NCBI GenBank assembly: GCA_963764215.1
Contig: CAVXRS010000006.1
Span: 1-64,000, forward strand
Origin: JAFDWI01 sp963764215
GTDB taxonomy: Bacteria; Actinomycetota; Acidimicrobiia; Acidimicrobiales; Iamiaceae
Direction: 5' to 3'
Length of the DNA: 64,000 bases
Position numbers and translations under genes: made by a program
Part shown: positions 44,755 to 52,650 of the stretch, one piece after another
How the letters are laid out: each line of letters starts with the position of its first letter
Numbering within the stretch: the first letter of the stretch is position 1
The notes under the pieces: model-generated
Told to the model about the DNA's origin: nothing
What the model saw: only the letters and a program-made list of their open reading frames with translations
Database searches by the model: none

Positions 44755-44805
44755 CGAAACATTTCCCGTCAGGCCGCCCAGATCGGCGCGGTGGTGCAAA
44801 TTTCG
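44755..44805 (+). repeat. 51-bp repeat A, copy 6 (between ung and HNH gene)
   Basis: Begins CGAAACATTTCCCG and ends GTGCAAATTTCG; shares the central AGGCCGCCCAGATCGGC with copy 5, in direct orientation 855 bp away. Stem positions changed relative to copy 5 mostly retain pairing (C-G to wobble pairs). It lies just past the HNH stop codon. Confidence 0.88.
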
Positions 44806-44812
44806 TGGAGGT

Positions 44813-45332
44813 TCAGGCCAGCGCGCCGGCCGGTTCCGCGGCCCGGGCCAGCCACGGCTCCCATTCGGGCACCGTGGCGACTCCCACCACCAACCACGAC
44901 CACCCCGCCGGTGCGAACGGGGTGCGGTGCAGCTGCCAGCCCAACTCCTCCAGCGTCCGGTCGGCCTTGCGACCGTTGCAGGGCAGACACGCGGTGACCA
45001 CGTTCTCCCAGACGTGACTCCCCCCACGCGGAACGCGGCACCACGTGGTCGACCGTGTCGCCCTTGTCACCGCAGTAGGCGCACCTGCCCTTGTCCCGGG
45101 TCACCACGTTGCGCCGGGTGAGGGGCATCTTCGAGCGGTACGGCACCTTGACGAAGTACCGCAGACGGATCACCGAGGGGACCGGCACCGACATGCGGGC
45201 CGAGTGGAACACCCCGTCGCCTTCGGAAACCACGTCGGCCTTGCCCGACAACACCAGGACCACCGCGCGCCGGGCCGTGACCACGTGGAGCGGCTCGAAA
45301 CTGGCGTTCAGAAGCAGTGTGGCACCCTTCAC
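44813..45332 (-). CDS. HNH endonuclease family protein, one frameshift
   Basis: About 173 codons. The N-terminal part TLLLNASFEPLHVVTARRAVVLVLSGKADVV leads to the HNH core with zinc-ribbon cysteines CAYCGDKGDTVDHVVPR and, in the next frame, GGSHVWENVVTACLPCNGRKADRTLEELGW. The frame shift is near 45025. This HNH type is common in actinobacteria, and its target is not known. The start is GTG 45332 with GGAGGAGG three nt upstream. It is divergent from the SDR gene across about 265 bp that show a TACCAT hexamer but no further gene. Confidence 0.88.
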
Positions 45333-45597
45333 GGTCCTCCTCCACGAGCGGTGGTCGTCCGGGCGACGCTGACAACGCTATCCGCATCACCGCAGCTCGA
45401 TGAGCGCAATTGGTCGGCCGGGCCGGTGCGACAGCGCCTCCGGACCACCGGACCCCGTTTCCCGCAGCCGGCCGCGATCCCCGGCGCGGCCTGCCGGTGA
45501 GATCGCTACCATCGGCGCACCGCCCGAATCCACACCCGGAACCGCAACCTTCCGATCCGCTCCGGGAGCGGGACCTGACCAACCGAGGAACACACCG

Positions 45598-46368
45598 ATG
45601 GACATCCGTGGAACCAGAACACTCGTCACCGGGGCCACCGGAGGGCTCGGCCAGGCGATCGCCGGATCGCTCGCGACGGCGGGCGCCGAGTTGATCATCA
45701 CCGGCCGCAGGGCCGACCTGCTCGAGGATCTGGGCACCCGTTTCGGCGCCGAAACCGTGGTCGCCGACCTCGCCGACCGGGAGGACCTCGAGGGTCTGTG
45801 CGCAACGACGCGCACCGTGGACATCCTCGTCGCCAACGCCGGCATCGGCCAGGACTCTCCCATCGAGGAGGTGACCGACGAAGAGATCGATCTGCTCATC
45901 GACGTCAATCTGCGCGCCCCGGTCAAGATGGCCACGGCGTTCGCACAGTCCCACATCGAACACGGGCAGCCCGGACAGATCGTGTTCGTCGGTTCGCTCT
46001 CCGGGCTCGCCGCGAGCCCCGAGACCCGGATGTACAACGCCACCAAGTTCGGCCTGCGCGGGTATTCCCTCGCGTTGCGCCAGGACCTCGCCGACCATGG
46101 CATCGGGGTGACCTGTGTGGCACCCGGGTTCATCCGCGATGCCGGCATGTTCCACAACGGCGGCGTCGAACTGCCCAAGGGCACCCGCACCAAGTCCCCG
46201 GGCGATGTCGCCAACGGTGTCCTCCATGCGATCCGGGACGACCCACCCGAGGTGTTCGTGTCACCCATCGAACTGCGCCTGGGCGCCACCCTCGCCACGG
46301 TCGCCCCGGGGATCAGCGCGAAGGTCCAGAAGCGGATCGACGCGGCCGGCCGCCAGCGCGGCGACTGA
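45598..46368 (+). CDS. Short-chain dehydrogenase/reductase
   Basis: 256-residue Rossmann enzyme with the cofactor loop TGATGGLGQAIAG, NAGIG, and the catalytic Ser (GSLSGLAASPE), Tyr and Lys (MYNATKFGLRGYSLAL, YxxxK). The Arg in ITGRRADLL after strand 2 favours NADP(H). ATG 45598 follows GAGGA. The open frame upstream is unlikely to be coding. Substrate unknown. Confidence 0.93.
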   Translation: MDIRGTRTLVTGATGGLGQAIAGSLATAGAELIITGRRADLLEDLGTRFGAETVVADLADREDLEGLCATTRTVDILVANAGIGQDSPIEEVTDEEIDLLIDVNLRAPVKMATAFAQSHIEHGQPGQIVFVGSLSGLAASPETRMYNATKFGLRGYSLALRQDLADHGIGVTCVAPGFIRDAGMFHNGGVELPKGTRTKSPGDVANGVLHAIRDDPPEVFVSPIELRLGATLATVAPGISAKVQKRIDAAGRQRGD

Positions 46369-46401
46369 GCCCACCGGGGCCCTGCGCCACCTCCACCCTG
46401 T

Positions 46402-46419
46402 CTCTACCAAATGGTAGAG
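46402..46419. promoter_or_regulatory. 18-bp palindromic operator at the NiCoT promoter
   Basis: CTCTACCAAATGGTAGAG is palindromic over 8+2+8 bases. The candidate -10 TAGAGT (46415-46420) lies inside its right arm and ends 8 nt before GTG 46429, so a dimeric repressor bound here would occlude the promoter. The motif is not the classical NikR site. The regulator, presumably metal-responsive, is not in the window. Confidence 0.75.
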
Positions 46420-46428
46420 TCCGGCGCC

Positions 46429-47523
46429 GTGGCCCACGCAACGTCGAGCGAGCCGAGAACGACCCGCGGGTTCACGACGCCACAGTGGCGACGGATCGGT
46501 GGCATGTACGGCACGGTCGCGTTGTTGCACGTCGCGGGCTGGGGCCTGTTCCTCTGCTATGCCGGCCGTCTGAGCCCCGCGTACGCGGCGGCCGGCGGGC
46601 TCGCCTACAGCTTCGGGCTACGGCACGCCTTCGACGCCGATCACATCACCGCGGTCGACGACACCACCCGCCTGCTGATGCAGCAGGGGAGACGCCAGCT
46701 CGGGGTCGGCTTCTTCTTCTCGCTCGGACACTCCACCGTGGTGTTCGCCCTCGCCGTCGGCGTGGCGGTCGCCGCCGCAACCGTGCAGCACCACCTGGGT
46801 GCTTTCGAGCACGTCGGTGGCATCATCGGGGCCGGCGTGTCGAGCGCCTTCCTGCTGGCGATCGCGCTGGCCGACCTGGTGATCTTCCGCGGGATCCTGA
46901 GCGTGTGGCGGGCCGCCAAGTCCGGGGACTACCGACCCGACGAGTTGGACGATCTGCTGGCCAGACGGGGCTTCTTCAACCGGCTCACCGGCCCGGGGTG
47001 GCGTCGCCGCCTGCATGCGTCGTGGCAGATGTACCCGATGGGCGTGCTCTTCGGTCTCGGCTTCGACACCGCCTCGGAGATCGGCCTGCTCGCCCTGACC
47101 AGCTCGGCGGCCGGAGGCGCCGGCGGTTCGGGAGTGGGCGTGCCGGTCGCGGCGATCATCGCACTGCCGCTGCTGTTCACCGCGGGGATGTGTGCGATCG
47201 ACACCACCGACGGGGTGATGATGACCCGGGCGTACGGATGGGCGTTCACCAACCCGATCCGCAAGATCTACTACAACCTGGCCACGGTCGGCCTCGGGGT
47301 CTTCGTCGCCGCGACCATCGGCGTCGTCGAGGTCCTCCAGCTGTGCTCCGAGCAGATCGGACTGACCGGTACGTTCTGGACCTGGGTCGGCGGGCTCGAC
47401 TTCGAGCTGTTGGGCTATGCCGTGGTGGCGGCATTCGTCGTGTGCTGGGGCGCGTCGATGCTCCTGTACCGCGTCCGGCGCATCGACGAGCGCTACGGCT
47501 CGGTGCTTGCACCCGGACCCTGA
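46429..47523 (+). CDS. NiCoT-family nickel/cobalt permease (HoxN/NixA-like)
   Basis: 364 residues with about eight helices. The family signature in helix 2 is complete: YSFGLRHAFDADHITAVDDTTR. FFFSLGHSTVVFALAVGVAV and LFGLGFDTASEIGLLAL are the other NiCoT motifs. It imports Ni2+ and/or Co2+ for metalloenzymes or cobalamin. GTG 46429 is chosen because TAGAGT ends 8 nt upstream. The in-frame ATG at 46411 lies inside the palindromic operator and before the expected transcription start. Confidence 0.92.
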   Translation: MAHATSSEPRTTRGFTTPQWRRIGGMYGTVALLHVAGWGLFLCYAGRLSPAYAAAGGLAYSFGLRHAFDADHITAVDDTTRLLMQQGRRQLGVGFFFSLGHSTVVFALAVGVAVAAATVQHHLGAFEHVGGIIGAGVSSAFLLAIALADLVIFRGILSVWRAAKSGDYRPDELDDLLARRGFFNRLTGPGWRRRLHASWQMYPMGVLFGLGFDTASEIGLLALTSSAAGGAGGSGVGVPVAAIIALPLLFTAGMCAIDTTDGVMMTRAYGWAFTNPIRKIYYNLATVGLGVFVAATIGVVEVLQLCSEQIGLTGTFWTWVGGLDFELLGYAVVAAFVVCWGASMLLYRVRRIDERYGSVLAPGP

Positions 47524-47611
47524 CGCCACCACACCGAGGATCCGCGGGCCCAGCCCACCGGCGGACCGGCCCCGAACCGCTGAGGGCCGCAGCGATCGCT
47601 ACTGTTGACCC

Positions 47612-48454
47612 ATGACCCGAACTGTCGTGGTGACCGGCGCGTCGACGGGCATCGGGCGCGCCACGGCGCTGCGCCTGGACCGCGCCGGCTGGCGGGTGTT
47701 CGCGGGGGTGCGAACCGACTCGGCCGGAGACGAGTTGCGCAAGGTGGCGTCGGACCGGCTCGCGCCGATCCGCCTGGACGTCACCGATGCCGAAGAGGTC
47801 GACCGGGCCATCGCCGAGGTGACCGAGACGACCGGCGGCCGGCTCGACGCGCTGGTCAACAATGCCGGTACCGCGCTGGGCGGACCGCTCGAGTACCTGC
47901 CCCTGCAGACCTGGCGGGACCAGTTCGAGGTCAACGTGTTCGGCCAGATCGCCGTGACCCGGGCGGCGCTCGAGTCCCTGCGCAGGGCACGGGGTCGGAT
48001 CGTGTTCATCAGCTCGAACAACGGCCGGTTCGCCAATCCGCTCATGGGGCCCTATTCCTCCTCGAAGTTCGCGGTGGAGGGACTTGCCGATGCGCTCCGC
48101 ATGGAGCTGCACGGCACGGGCATCGACGTCGTGGTCATCCAACCGGGCGCGGTCCGCACCGACATCTGGGACAAGGGTCGCAGCCAGGCCGACGAGCTCG
48201 AAGCGAAGCTGCCGGCCGAGGCGATCGAGCGGTACCGGGACCAGATCGACGCGATCCGCAAGGGCATCGAGCTCCAGGCGTCCGGCGGCGTGGACGCCGA
48301 CGTGGCAGCCGCGGTGGTGGAACGTTCCCTGACGGCCCGGCGCCCGCGGACCCGCTACCAGGTCGGCCTCGACGGCAAGATCAGCGTCGCGCTCGCCAAG
48401 GTGCTGCCCGGTCGCCCGTTGGACGCGCTCCTCCGACGGGTGATGCGCCCCTGA
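47612..48454 (+). CDS. Short-chain dehydrogenase/reductase
   Basis: 280 residues with TGASTGIGRATALRL, NNAGTALGGP, catalytic Ser in ISSNNGRFANP and Tyr/Lys in PYSSSKFAVEGLADALRMEL. QPGAVRTDIWDKG and a long C-terminal helix pair place it with classical SDRs acting on hydrophobic or sterol-like substrates. TACTGT (47600-47605) ends 6 nt before ATG 47612, a leaderless promoter. Intact. Confidence 0.93.
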   Translation: MTRTVVVTGASTGIGRATALRLDRAGWRVFAGVRTDSAGDELRKVASDRLAPIRLDVTDAEEVDRAIAEVTETTGGRLDALVNNAGTALGGPLEYLPLQTWRDQFEVNVFGQIAVTRAALESLRRARGRIVFISSNNGRFANPLMGPYSSSKFAVEGLADALRMELHGTGIDVVVIQPGAVRTDIWDKGRSQADELEAKLPAEAIERYRDQIDAIRKGIELQASGGVDADVAAAVVERSLTARRPRTRYQVGLDGKISVALAKVLPGRPLDALLRRVMRP

Positions 48455-48510
48455 CCCCGACGGTCGGCCGTATCGGGCAGAGAGGACTGATCCGACCATC
48501 GACCTAGTAT

Positions 48511-48524
48511 GAGAACAGGTTCTC
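48511..48524. promoter_or_regulatory. KstR-like palindrome upstream of amidohydrolase
   Basis: GAGAACAGGTTCTC is a 6+2+6 palindrome whose core AGAAC-N2-GTTCT resembles the operator of the steroid-catabolism repressor KstR. It directly follows the hexamer TAGTAT (48505-48510). Bound repressor would cover the start site of the amidohydrolase transcript. The link to KstR is by motif similarity only. Confidence 0.6.
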
Positions 48525-48546
48525 GTTTTCCTCATCGGAGGTCCCC

Positions 48547-49761
48547 ATGGCCGGAAACCCAGACGGCGATCGCTACACCCTGATCTCGGCGGACACCCAC
48601 GCCGGCGGCAGCCACGCGGCCTACCGGGAGTTCCTCGACCCGAAGTTCCGCGACGACTTCGACGCGTGGCGGGGCAAGTACCGCAATCCGTACAACGACC
48701 TGGGCGACGATCGACGGCTGCGCAACTGGGACGACGAGATGCGCAACTCCCAACAGGATGCCGACGGGGTCGTCGGTGAGGTGATCTTCCCCAACACGGT
48801 GCCCCCGTTCTTCCCGACCTTCGTGCTGTTCGCCCCCCCGCCCAGGCCCAAGGACTACGAGCGTCGTCACGCCGGCATCCAGGCGCACAACCGCTGGCTG
48901 GTCGACTTCTGCGAGCGCTATCCCGAGCGGCGGGCCGGGATCGGTCAGATCTTTCTCAACGACGTCGACGACGCCATCGCGGATGCGACCTGGTGTGCCG
49001 ACCACGGCCTGCGTGGCGGGATCCTGCTGCCCAACGTCGCCCCGGACATCGACTGGATCGCCCCGATCTTCGACCGGAGCTACGACCCGCTGTGGGCGAC
49101 GTGTGCCGAGCGGAACATCCCGGTCAACATCCACGGCGGCACGGGCTTTCCCAGCTACGGACGGGACCCGGCCGCGATGCTCTACATGCTCTCGGAGGTC
49201 TCGTACTTCTCCCGTCGGCCGCTGATCCTCATGCTGCTCTCCGGCGTGTTCGAGCGGCACCCCGACCTCAAGGTGGTCATCACCGAGCAGGGCACCAGCT
49301 GGTTGCCCGGCGTGCTCGCCAACCTCGACCACACCATCGAGCGGATCCGCACCACGGGTTCGGTGGGCGAACTGCGCTTCGGGGACGACGTCATCCTGCC
49401 CAGGACCGCCACCGAGTACATGACGTCGAACGTGTGGTTCGGCGCCAGCTTCCCCCGCCGGGAAGACCTGGACGCGGTGCGCACCACGGTGGGGCTCGAC
49501 CATCTGATGTGGGGCAGCGACTACCCCCACGACGAAGGGACGTACCCGTTCACCTCCGAGGCGCTGCGACAGGTCTTCTGGGACTGGGACCCCGCCGAGG
49601 TCCGTCGGGTCACCTCCGAGAACGCGGCCGAACTCTACGGTTTCGACCTGGACGCGTTGGCCGTCGCGGCGGCACAGCACGGTCCCCGTGTCGCCGACGT
49701 CGCCGAACCGCTCGCATCGCTGCCCGAAGGGGCCAACGAGGCCCTGCTCGCCAACGCCTGA
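48547..49761 (+). CDS. Amidohydrolase-2 family metal-dependent hydrolase
   Basis: 404 residues with the TIM-barrel metal hydrolase pattern: LISADTHAGG at the N-terminus, NIPVNIHGGTGFP, a barrel-strand region HPDLKVVITEQGTSWLP and the late catalytic Asp in LMWGSDYPHDEGTYPF. Related actinobacterial genes are common in steroid and aromatic degradation clusters, which fits the KstR-like site upstream. ATG 48547 is preceded by GGAGG. Intact. Confidence 0.92.
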   Translation: MAGNPDGDRYTLISADTHAGGSHAAYREFLDPKFRDDFDAWRGKYRNPYNDLGDDRRLRNWDDEMRNSQQDADGVVGEVIFPNTVPPFFPTFVLFAPPPRPKDYERRHAGIQAHNRWLVDFCERYPERRAGIGQIFLNDVDDAIADATWCADHGLRGGILLPNVAPDIDWIAPIFDRSYDPLWATCAERNIPVNIHGGTGFPSYGRDPAAMLYMLSEVSYFSRRPLILMLLSGVFERHPDLKVVITEQGTSWLPGVLANLDHTIERIRTTGSVGELRFGDDVILPRTATEYMTSNVWFGASFPRREDLDAVRTTVGLDHLMWGSDYPHDEGTYPFTSEALRQVFWDWDPAEVRRVTSENAAELYGFDLDALAVAAAQHGPRVADVAEPLASLPEGANEALLANA

Positions 49762-49828
49762 GGGCGCCGGTCCGATCCACCTTCGCCATCGGATCGGACG
49801 CGAATCCGGCGCCGTGTATTCTCGCCCG

Positions 49829-51462
49829 ATGGCAACCAACCGGGTGGAAAGGCCACGGTACCTGACGTTTCTCGGTCCGGTGGCCGCGGCACTCCTGGTC
49901 CTCGCGGGGTGTTCGTCATCGTCTTCGAACGACAACGCGCCGACCACCACGACCGCTTCCGACGCCGCCCAGGCCGCCGGTCCCCCCAACGATCCACCCC
50001 AGACGATCGACACGGCCAAAGTCGACGCCGCGGTGCGCAAGTTCGGACCGATCGCGCAGGCGGCGATGCACAAGACCGGCGTGCCGGGGATCTCGGTCGC
50101 GATCGTGTTCGACGGCAAGGTCATCTCGACCAAGGGCTACGGGGTACGCAAGGTCGGCACCACCGAGAAGGTCGACGCCGACACGGTCTTCCAACTGGCG
50201 TCGCTGTCCAAGCCGATCGGCGCAACGGTCATGTCGACCCTGGTGGGAGACGGCAAGATCTCCTGGAACGAGCCGATCCACAAGGTCGACCCGAACTTCG
50301 CGCTCGCGGATCCCTGGGTGACCGACCACGTCACCTTCGCGGACATGTATTCGCACCGCAGCGGTCTGCCCGACCATGCCGGCGATCTGATGGAAGACGT
50401 CGGTTTCGACCGCACACAGATCCTCGACAAGCTCCGCTACTTCCCGCTGTCGCCGTTCCGCGCGACCTACGCCTACACGAACTTCGGCCTGACCGAAGCC
50501 GCCACGGCGGCCGCGTCGACGACCGGTGAGAGCTGGGCGGACCTGTCCGCGAAACTGCTCTACAAACCGTTGGGCATGAGTCGCACCAGCAGCCGGTACG
50601 CCGATTTCGAAAAGGCCACCAACCGGGTGGTCCCGCACGTACGGATCGACGGGAAATGGGTCGCCAAGTACCACCGCGACCCCGACGCCCAGTCCCCTGC
50701 CGGTGGCGTGTCCTCGGATGCGAACGACATGGCGAAGTGGTTGAACCTGCAGATCGGCAACGGAACCGTGAACGGCCACAAGATCGTCGACCGAAGGCAC
50801 TCGAGGAGACCCGTGTCCCCCACAGCGTCTCGTCCCCACCCTCGACACCGACGGCCCGGACGAGCTTCTACGGTCTGGGCACCGGGATCTCCTACGACGA
50901 CCAGGGACGCACCGAATGGTCGCACTCGGGGGCGTTCGCTCTCGGCGCGTCGACCGCGTACGGCATCCTCGCGAACGAGAAGCTCGGCATCGCGGTGCTC
51001 ACCAACGGGATGCCGGTCGGGCTCCCCGAGGCCCTTGTCGCCGACTTCTTCGACCTCGCCAGCCAGGGCAAGCTCACCCGTGACTGGCTGGCGGGCTACG
51101 GCAAGGTTGTCGAGGCCAATCTGTACCCGGAACCGGAAGTCGACTACACCAAGCCGCCCGCCCATGCGAAGGCCGCCCGCGACGATGCCGCCTATCTCGG
51201 CACCTACACGAGTGACATCTACGGCCCGCTCGTGATCTCGCGTGCACCTTCGGGGGGTCTGCAACTCGTCGTCGGCCCCGACAAGGTCACCCTTGCCCTC
51301 CACCACTACGACGGTGACACGTTCTGGATCCAGGGCGTGGGCGAGAACGCCGGACCGCCCAGCGCGGTGGTGTTCGACGTCGGCTCCGACGGCACTGCTT
51401 CGAAGGTGTCGGTGAAGTGGTTGGACGGCGCAACTCCCGGTGTGGGGACGTTCACGCGCTGA
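49829..51462 (+). CDS. Beta-lactamase-fold serine hydrolase lipoprotein, one frameshift
   Basis: About 544 codons. The signal peptide ends with lipobox VLAGC, then a Ser/Thr-rich linker and a class C beta-lactamase / DD-peptidase-like domain. The active-site SxxK is SLSK (residue about 130) and the second motif is YTN in YAYTNFG. After NGHKIVD near 50790 the frame shifts and continues with FYGLGTGISYDDQGRTEWSHSGAFALG, where the third motif HSG is visible. A C-terminal lipocalin-like domain ends GVGTFTR. Probably an esterase or peptidase at the cell surface; antibiotic resistance is not implied. TATTCT (49817-49822) ends 6 nt before the ATG. Confidence 0.87.
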
Positions 51463-51569
51463 CGGGCCGCGATTCGGCAGCGAAACCGGATCGGTGGGCG
51501 AACCGGTAGGATCGACGCGCATCCGAGCGCCCGATCGCTTCTCCCCGACCCTGAAAGGTCCGTCGAGCA

Positions 51570-52607
51570 ATGCCCTGGATGACCCTGGCCGCGGGGCAGC
51601 CGGTCCGGCACGCGAACCTCGACGTGGAACCGTGGCACTGGGCGGCACTGATCGCCTTCGTCACCGCGTTGTTGCTGTTCGATCTGCTGATCGTGCACCG
51701 GCGTCCACACGTGATCTCGTTCAAGGAGGCGGCGATCGAATCGGCGGTGTGGATCAGCATCGGCCTGGCCTTCACCGGGGTGGTCGTGCTGCTCGCCGAT
51801 CCCGGGCAGAGGGGCCTCGCCGCCGGCGAGTACCTGGGTTCGTTCCTGGTGGAGAAGAGCCTGTCGGTGGACAACGTCTTCGTGTGGGCGTTGATCTTCT
51901 CGTATTTCGCGGTGCCCGCCAAGTACCAGTTCCGGGTTCTGTTCTGGGGCGTGTTCGGGGCGATCGCGCTGCGGGCCGCGTTCATCTTCGCCGGGGTCGC
52001 GCTGCTGGACGCGTTCGTGGTCACCTTCGCCGTGTTCGGCGCGATCCTCCTGTATGCCGCGTTCAAGATGGCCACCCAGGACGAGGCCGACGTCGACCCC
52101 GAACGCAACATCGCACTGCGGATCGTGCGACGGTTGGTCCCCTCCACCGATCGCCTCCACGGCCACCATCTGTTCGCCGTTGAGAACGGCAAGCGCCTGG
52201 CGACCCCGCTGTTCGCGGTGCTCGTGCTCGTCGAAGCGACCGACATCGTCTTCGCGGTCGACTCGGTGCCCGCGATTCTCGGCGTCACCCAGGACGTGTT
52301 CATCGTCTTCAGCGCGGTGACCTTCGCGATGCTGGGGTTGCGCTCGCTGTATTTCCTGGCCGGCGGCATGCAGGACCGGTTCCAGTACCTCAACCACGGC
52401 CTGGCGGCGATTCTCGCTTTCGTGGGGGTGAAGCTGATCCTCTCGTTCACCGCGGAGGCGTTTTCGTTCCCCTCGGCCGATTTCCACATCCCCATCGCGG
52501 TGTCTCTCGGGGTGATCGTGTTCGTGCTGGTCGTGGCGATCGTCGCGTCGCTTCGGGCCGAGGCCAACCATGCCCGCCAGGCCGAGGACGCACCGCGACC
52601 TGAGTGA
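51570..52607 (+). CDS. TerC-family membrane protein
   Basis: 345 residues with seven to nine helices. The TerC core is complete: SLSVDNVFVWALIF and, in the second half, LVEATDIVFAVDSVPAILGVTQDVFIVFSAVTFAMLGLRSLYF, each with the conserved membrane-embedded Asp/Asn. Members export or handle metals such as manganese for secreted enzymes, and some relate to tellurite resistance. A TAGGAT hexamer lies about 55 bp upstream. I looked for the manganese yybP-ykoY riboswitch in the 105-bp leader and did not see it. Confidence 0.93.
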   Translation: MPWMTLAAGQPVRHANLDVEPWHWAALIAFVTALLLFDLLIVHRRPHVISFKEAAIESAVWISIGLAFTGVVVLLADPGQRGLAAGEYLGSFLVEKSLSVDNVFVWALIFSYFAVPAKYQFRVLFWGVFGAIALRAAFIFAGVALLDAFVVTFAVFGAILLYAAFKMATQDEADVDPERNIALRIVRRLVPSTDRLHGHHLFAVENGKRLATPLFAVLVLVEATDIVFAVDSVPAILGVTQDVFIVFSAVTFAMLGLRSLYFLAGGMQDRFQYLNHGLAAILAFVGVKLILSFTAEAFSFPSADFHIPIAVSLGVIVFVLVVAIVASLRAEANHARQAEDAPRPE

Positions 52608-52650
52608 CCGTCCCGGCCACCAGGTCGATCGATCCTGCCTGGTGGTCGCT

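Noticed and set aside
45333..45597. N-terminal extension of the SDR from 45400
   Set aside because: Pro/Arg-rich, no ribosome site at its start, while ATG 45598 has GAGGA and begins the Rossmann fold as usual.
48511..48524. Third LexA box
   Set aside because: GAGAACAGGTTCTC lacks the outer TCGAAC/GTTCGA bases shared by the two real SOS boxes and fits a KstR-like site better.
51463..51569. Manganese (yybP-ykoY) riboswitch before terC
   Set aside because: The conserved GGGGAGUA and partner loop were not found in the leader.
51452..52650. Continuation of the MFS-hydrolase frame for 400 codons
   Set aside because: It is antisense to the intact TerC gene, low-complexity, and the natural stop is reached at 52651 after a one-base correction.
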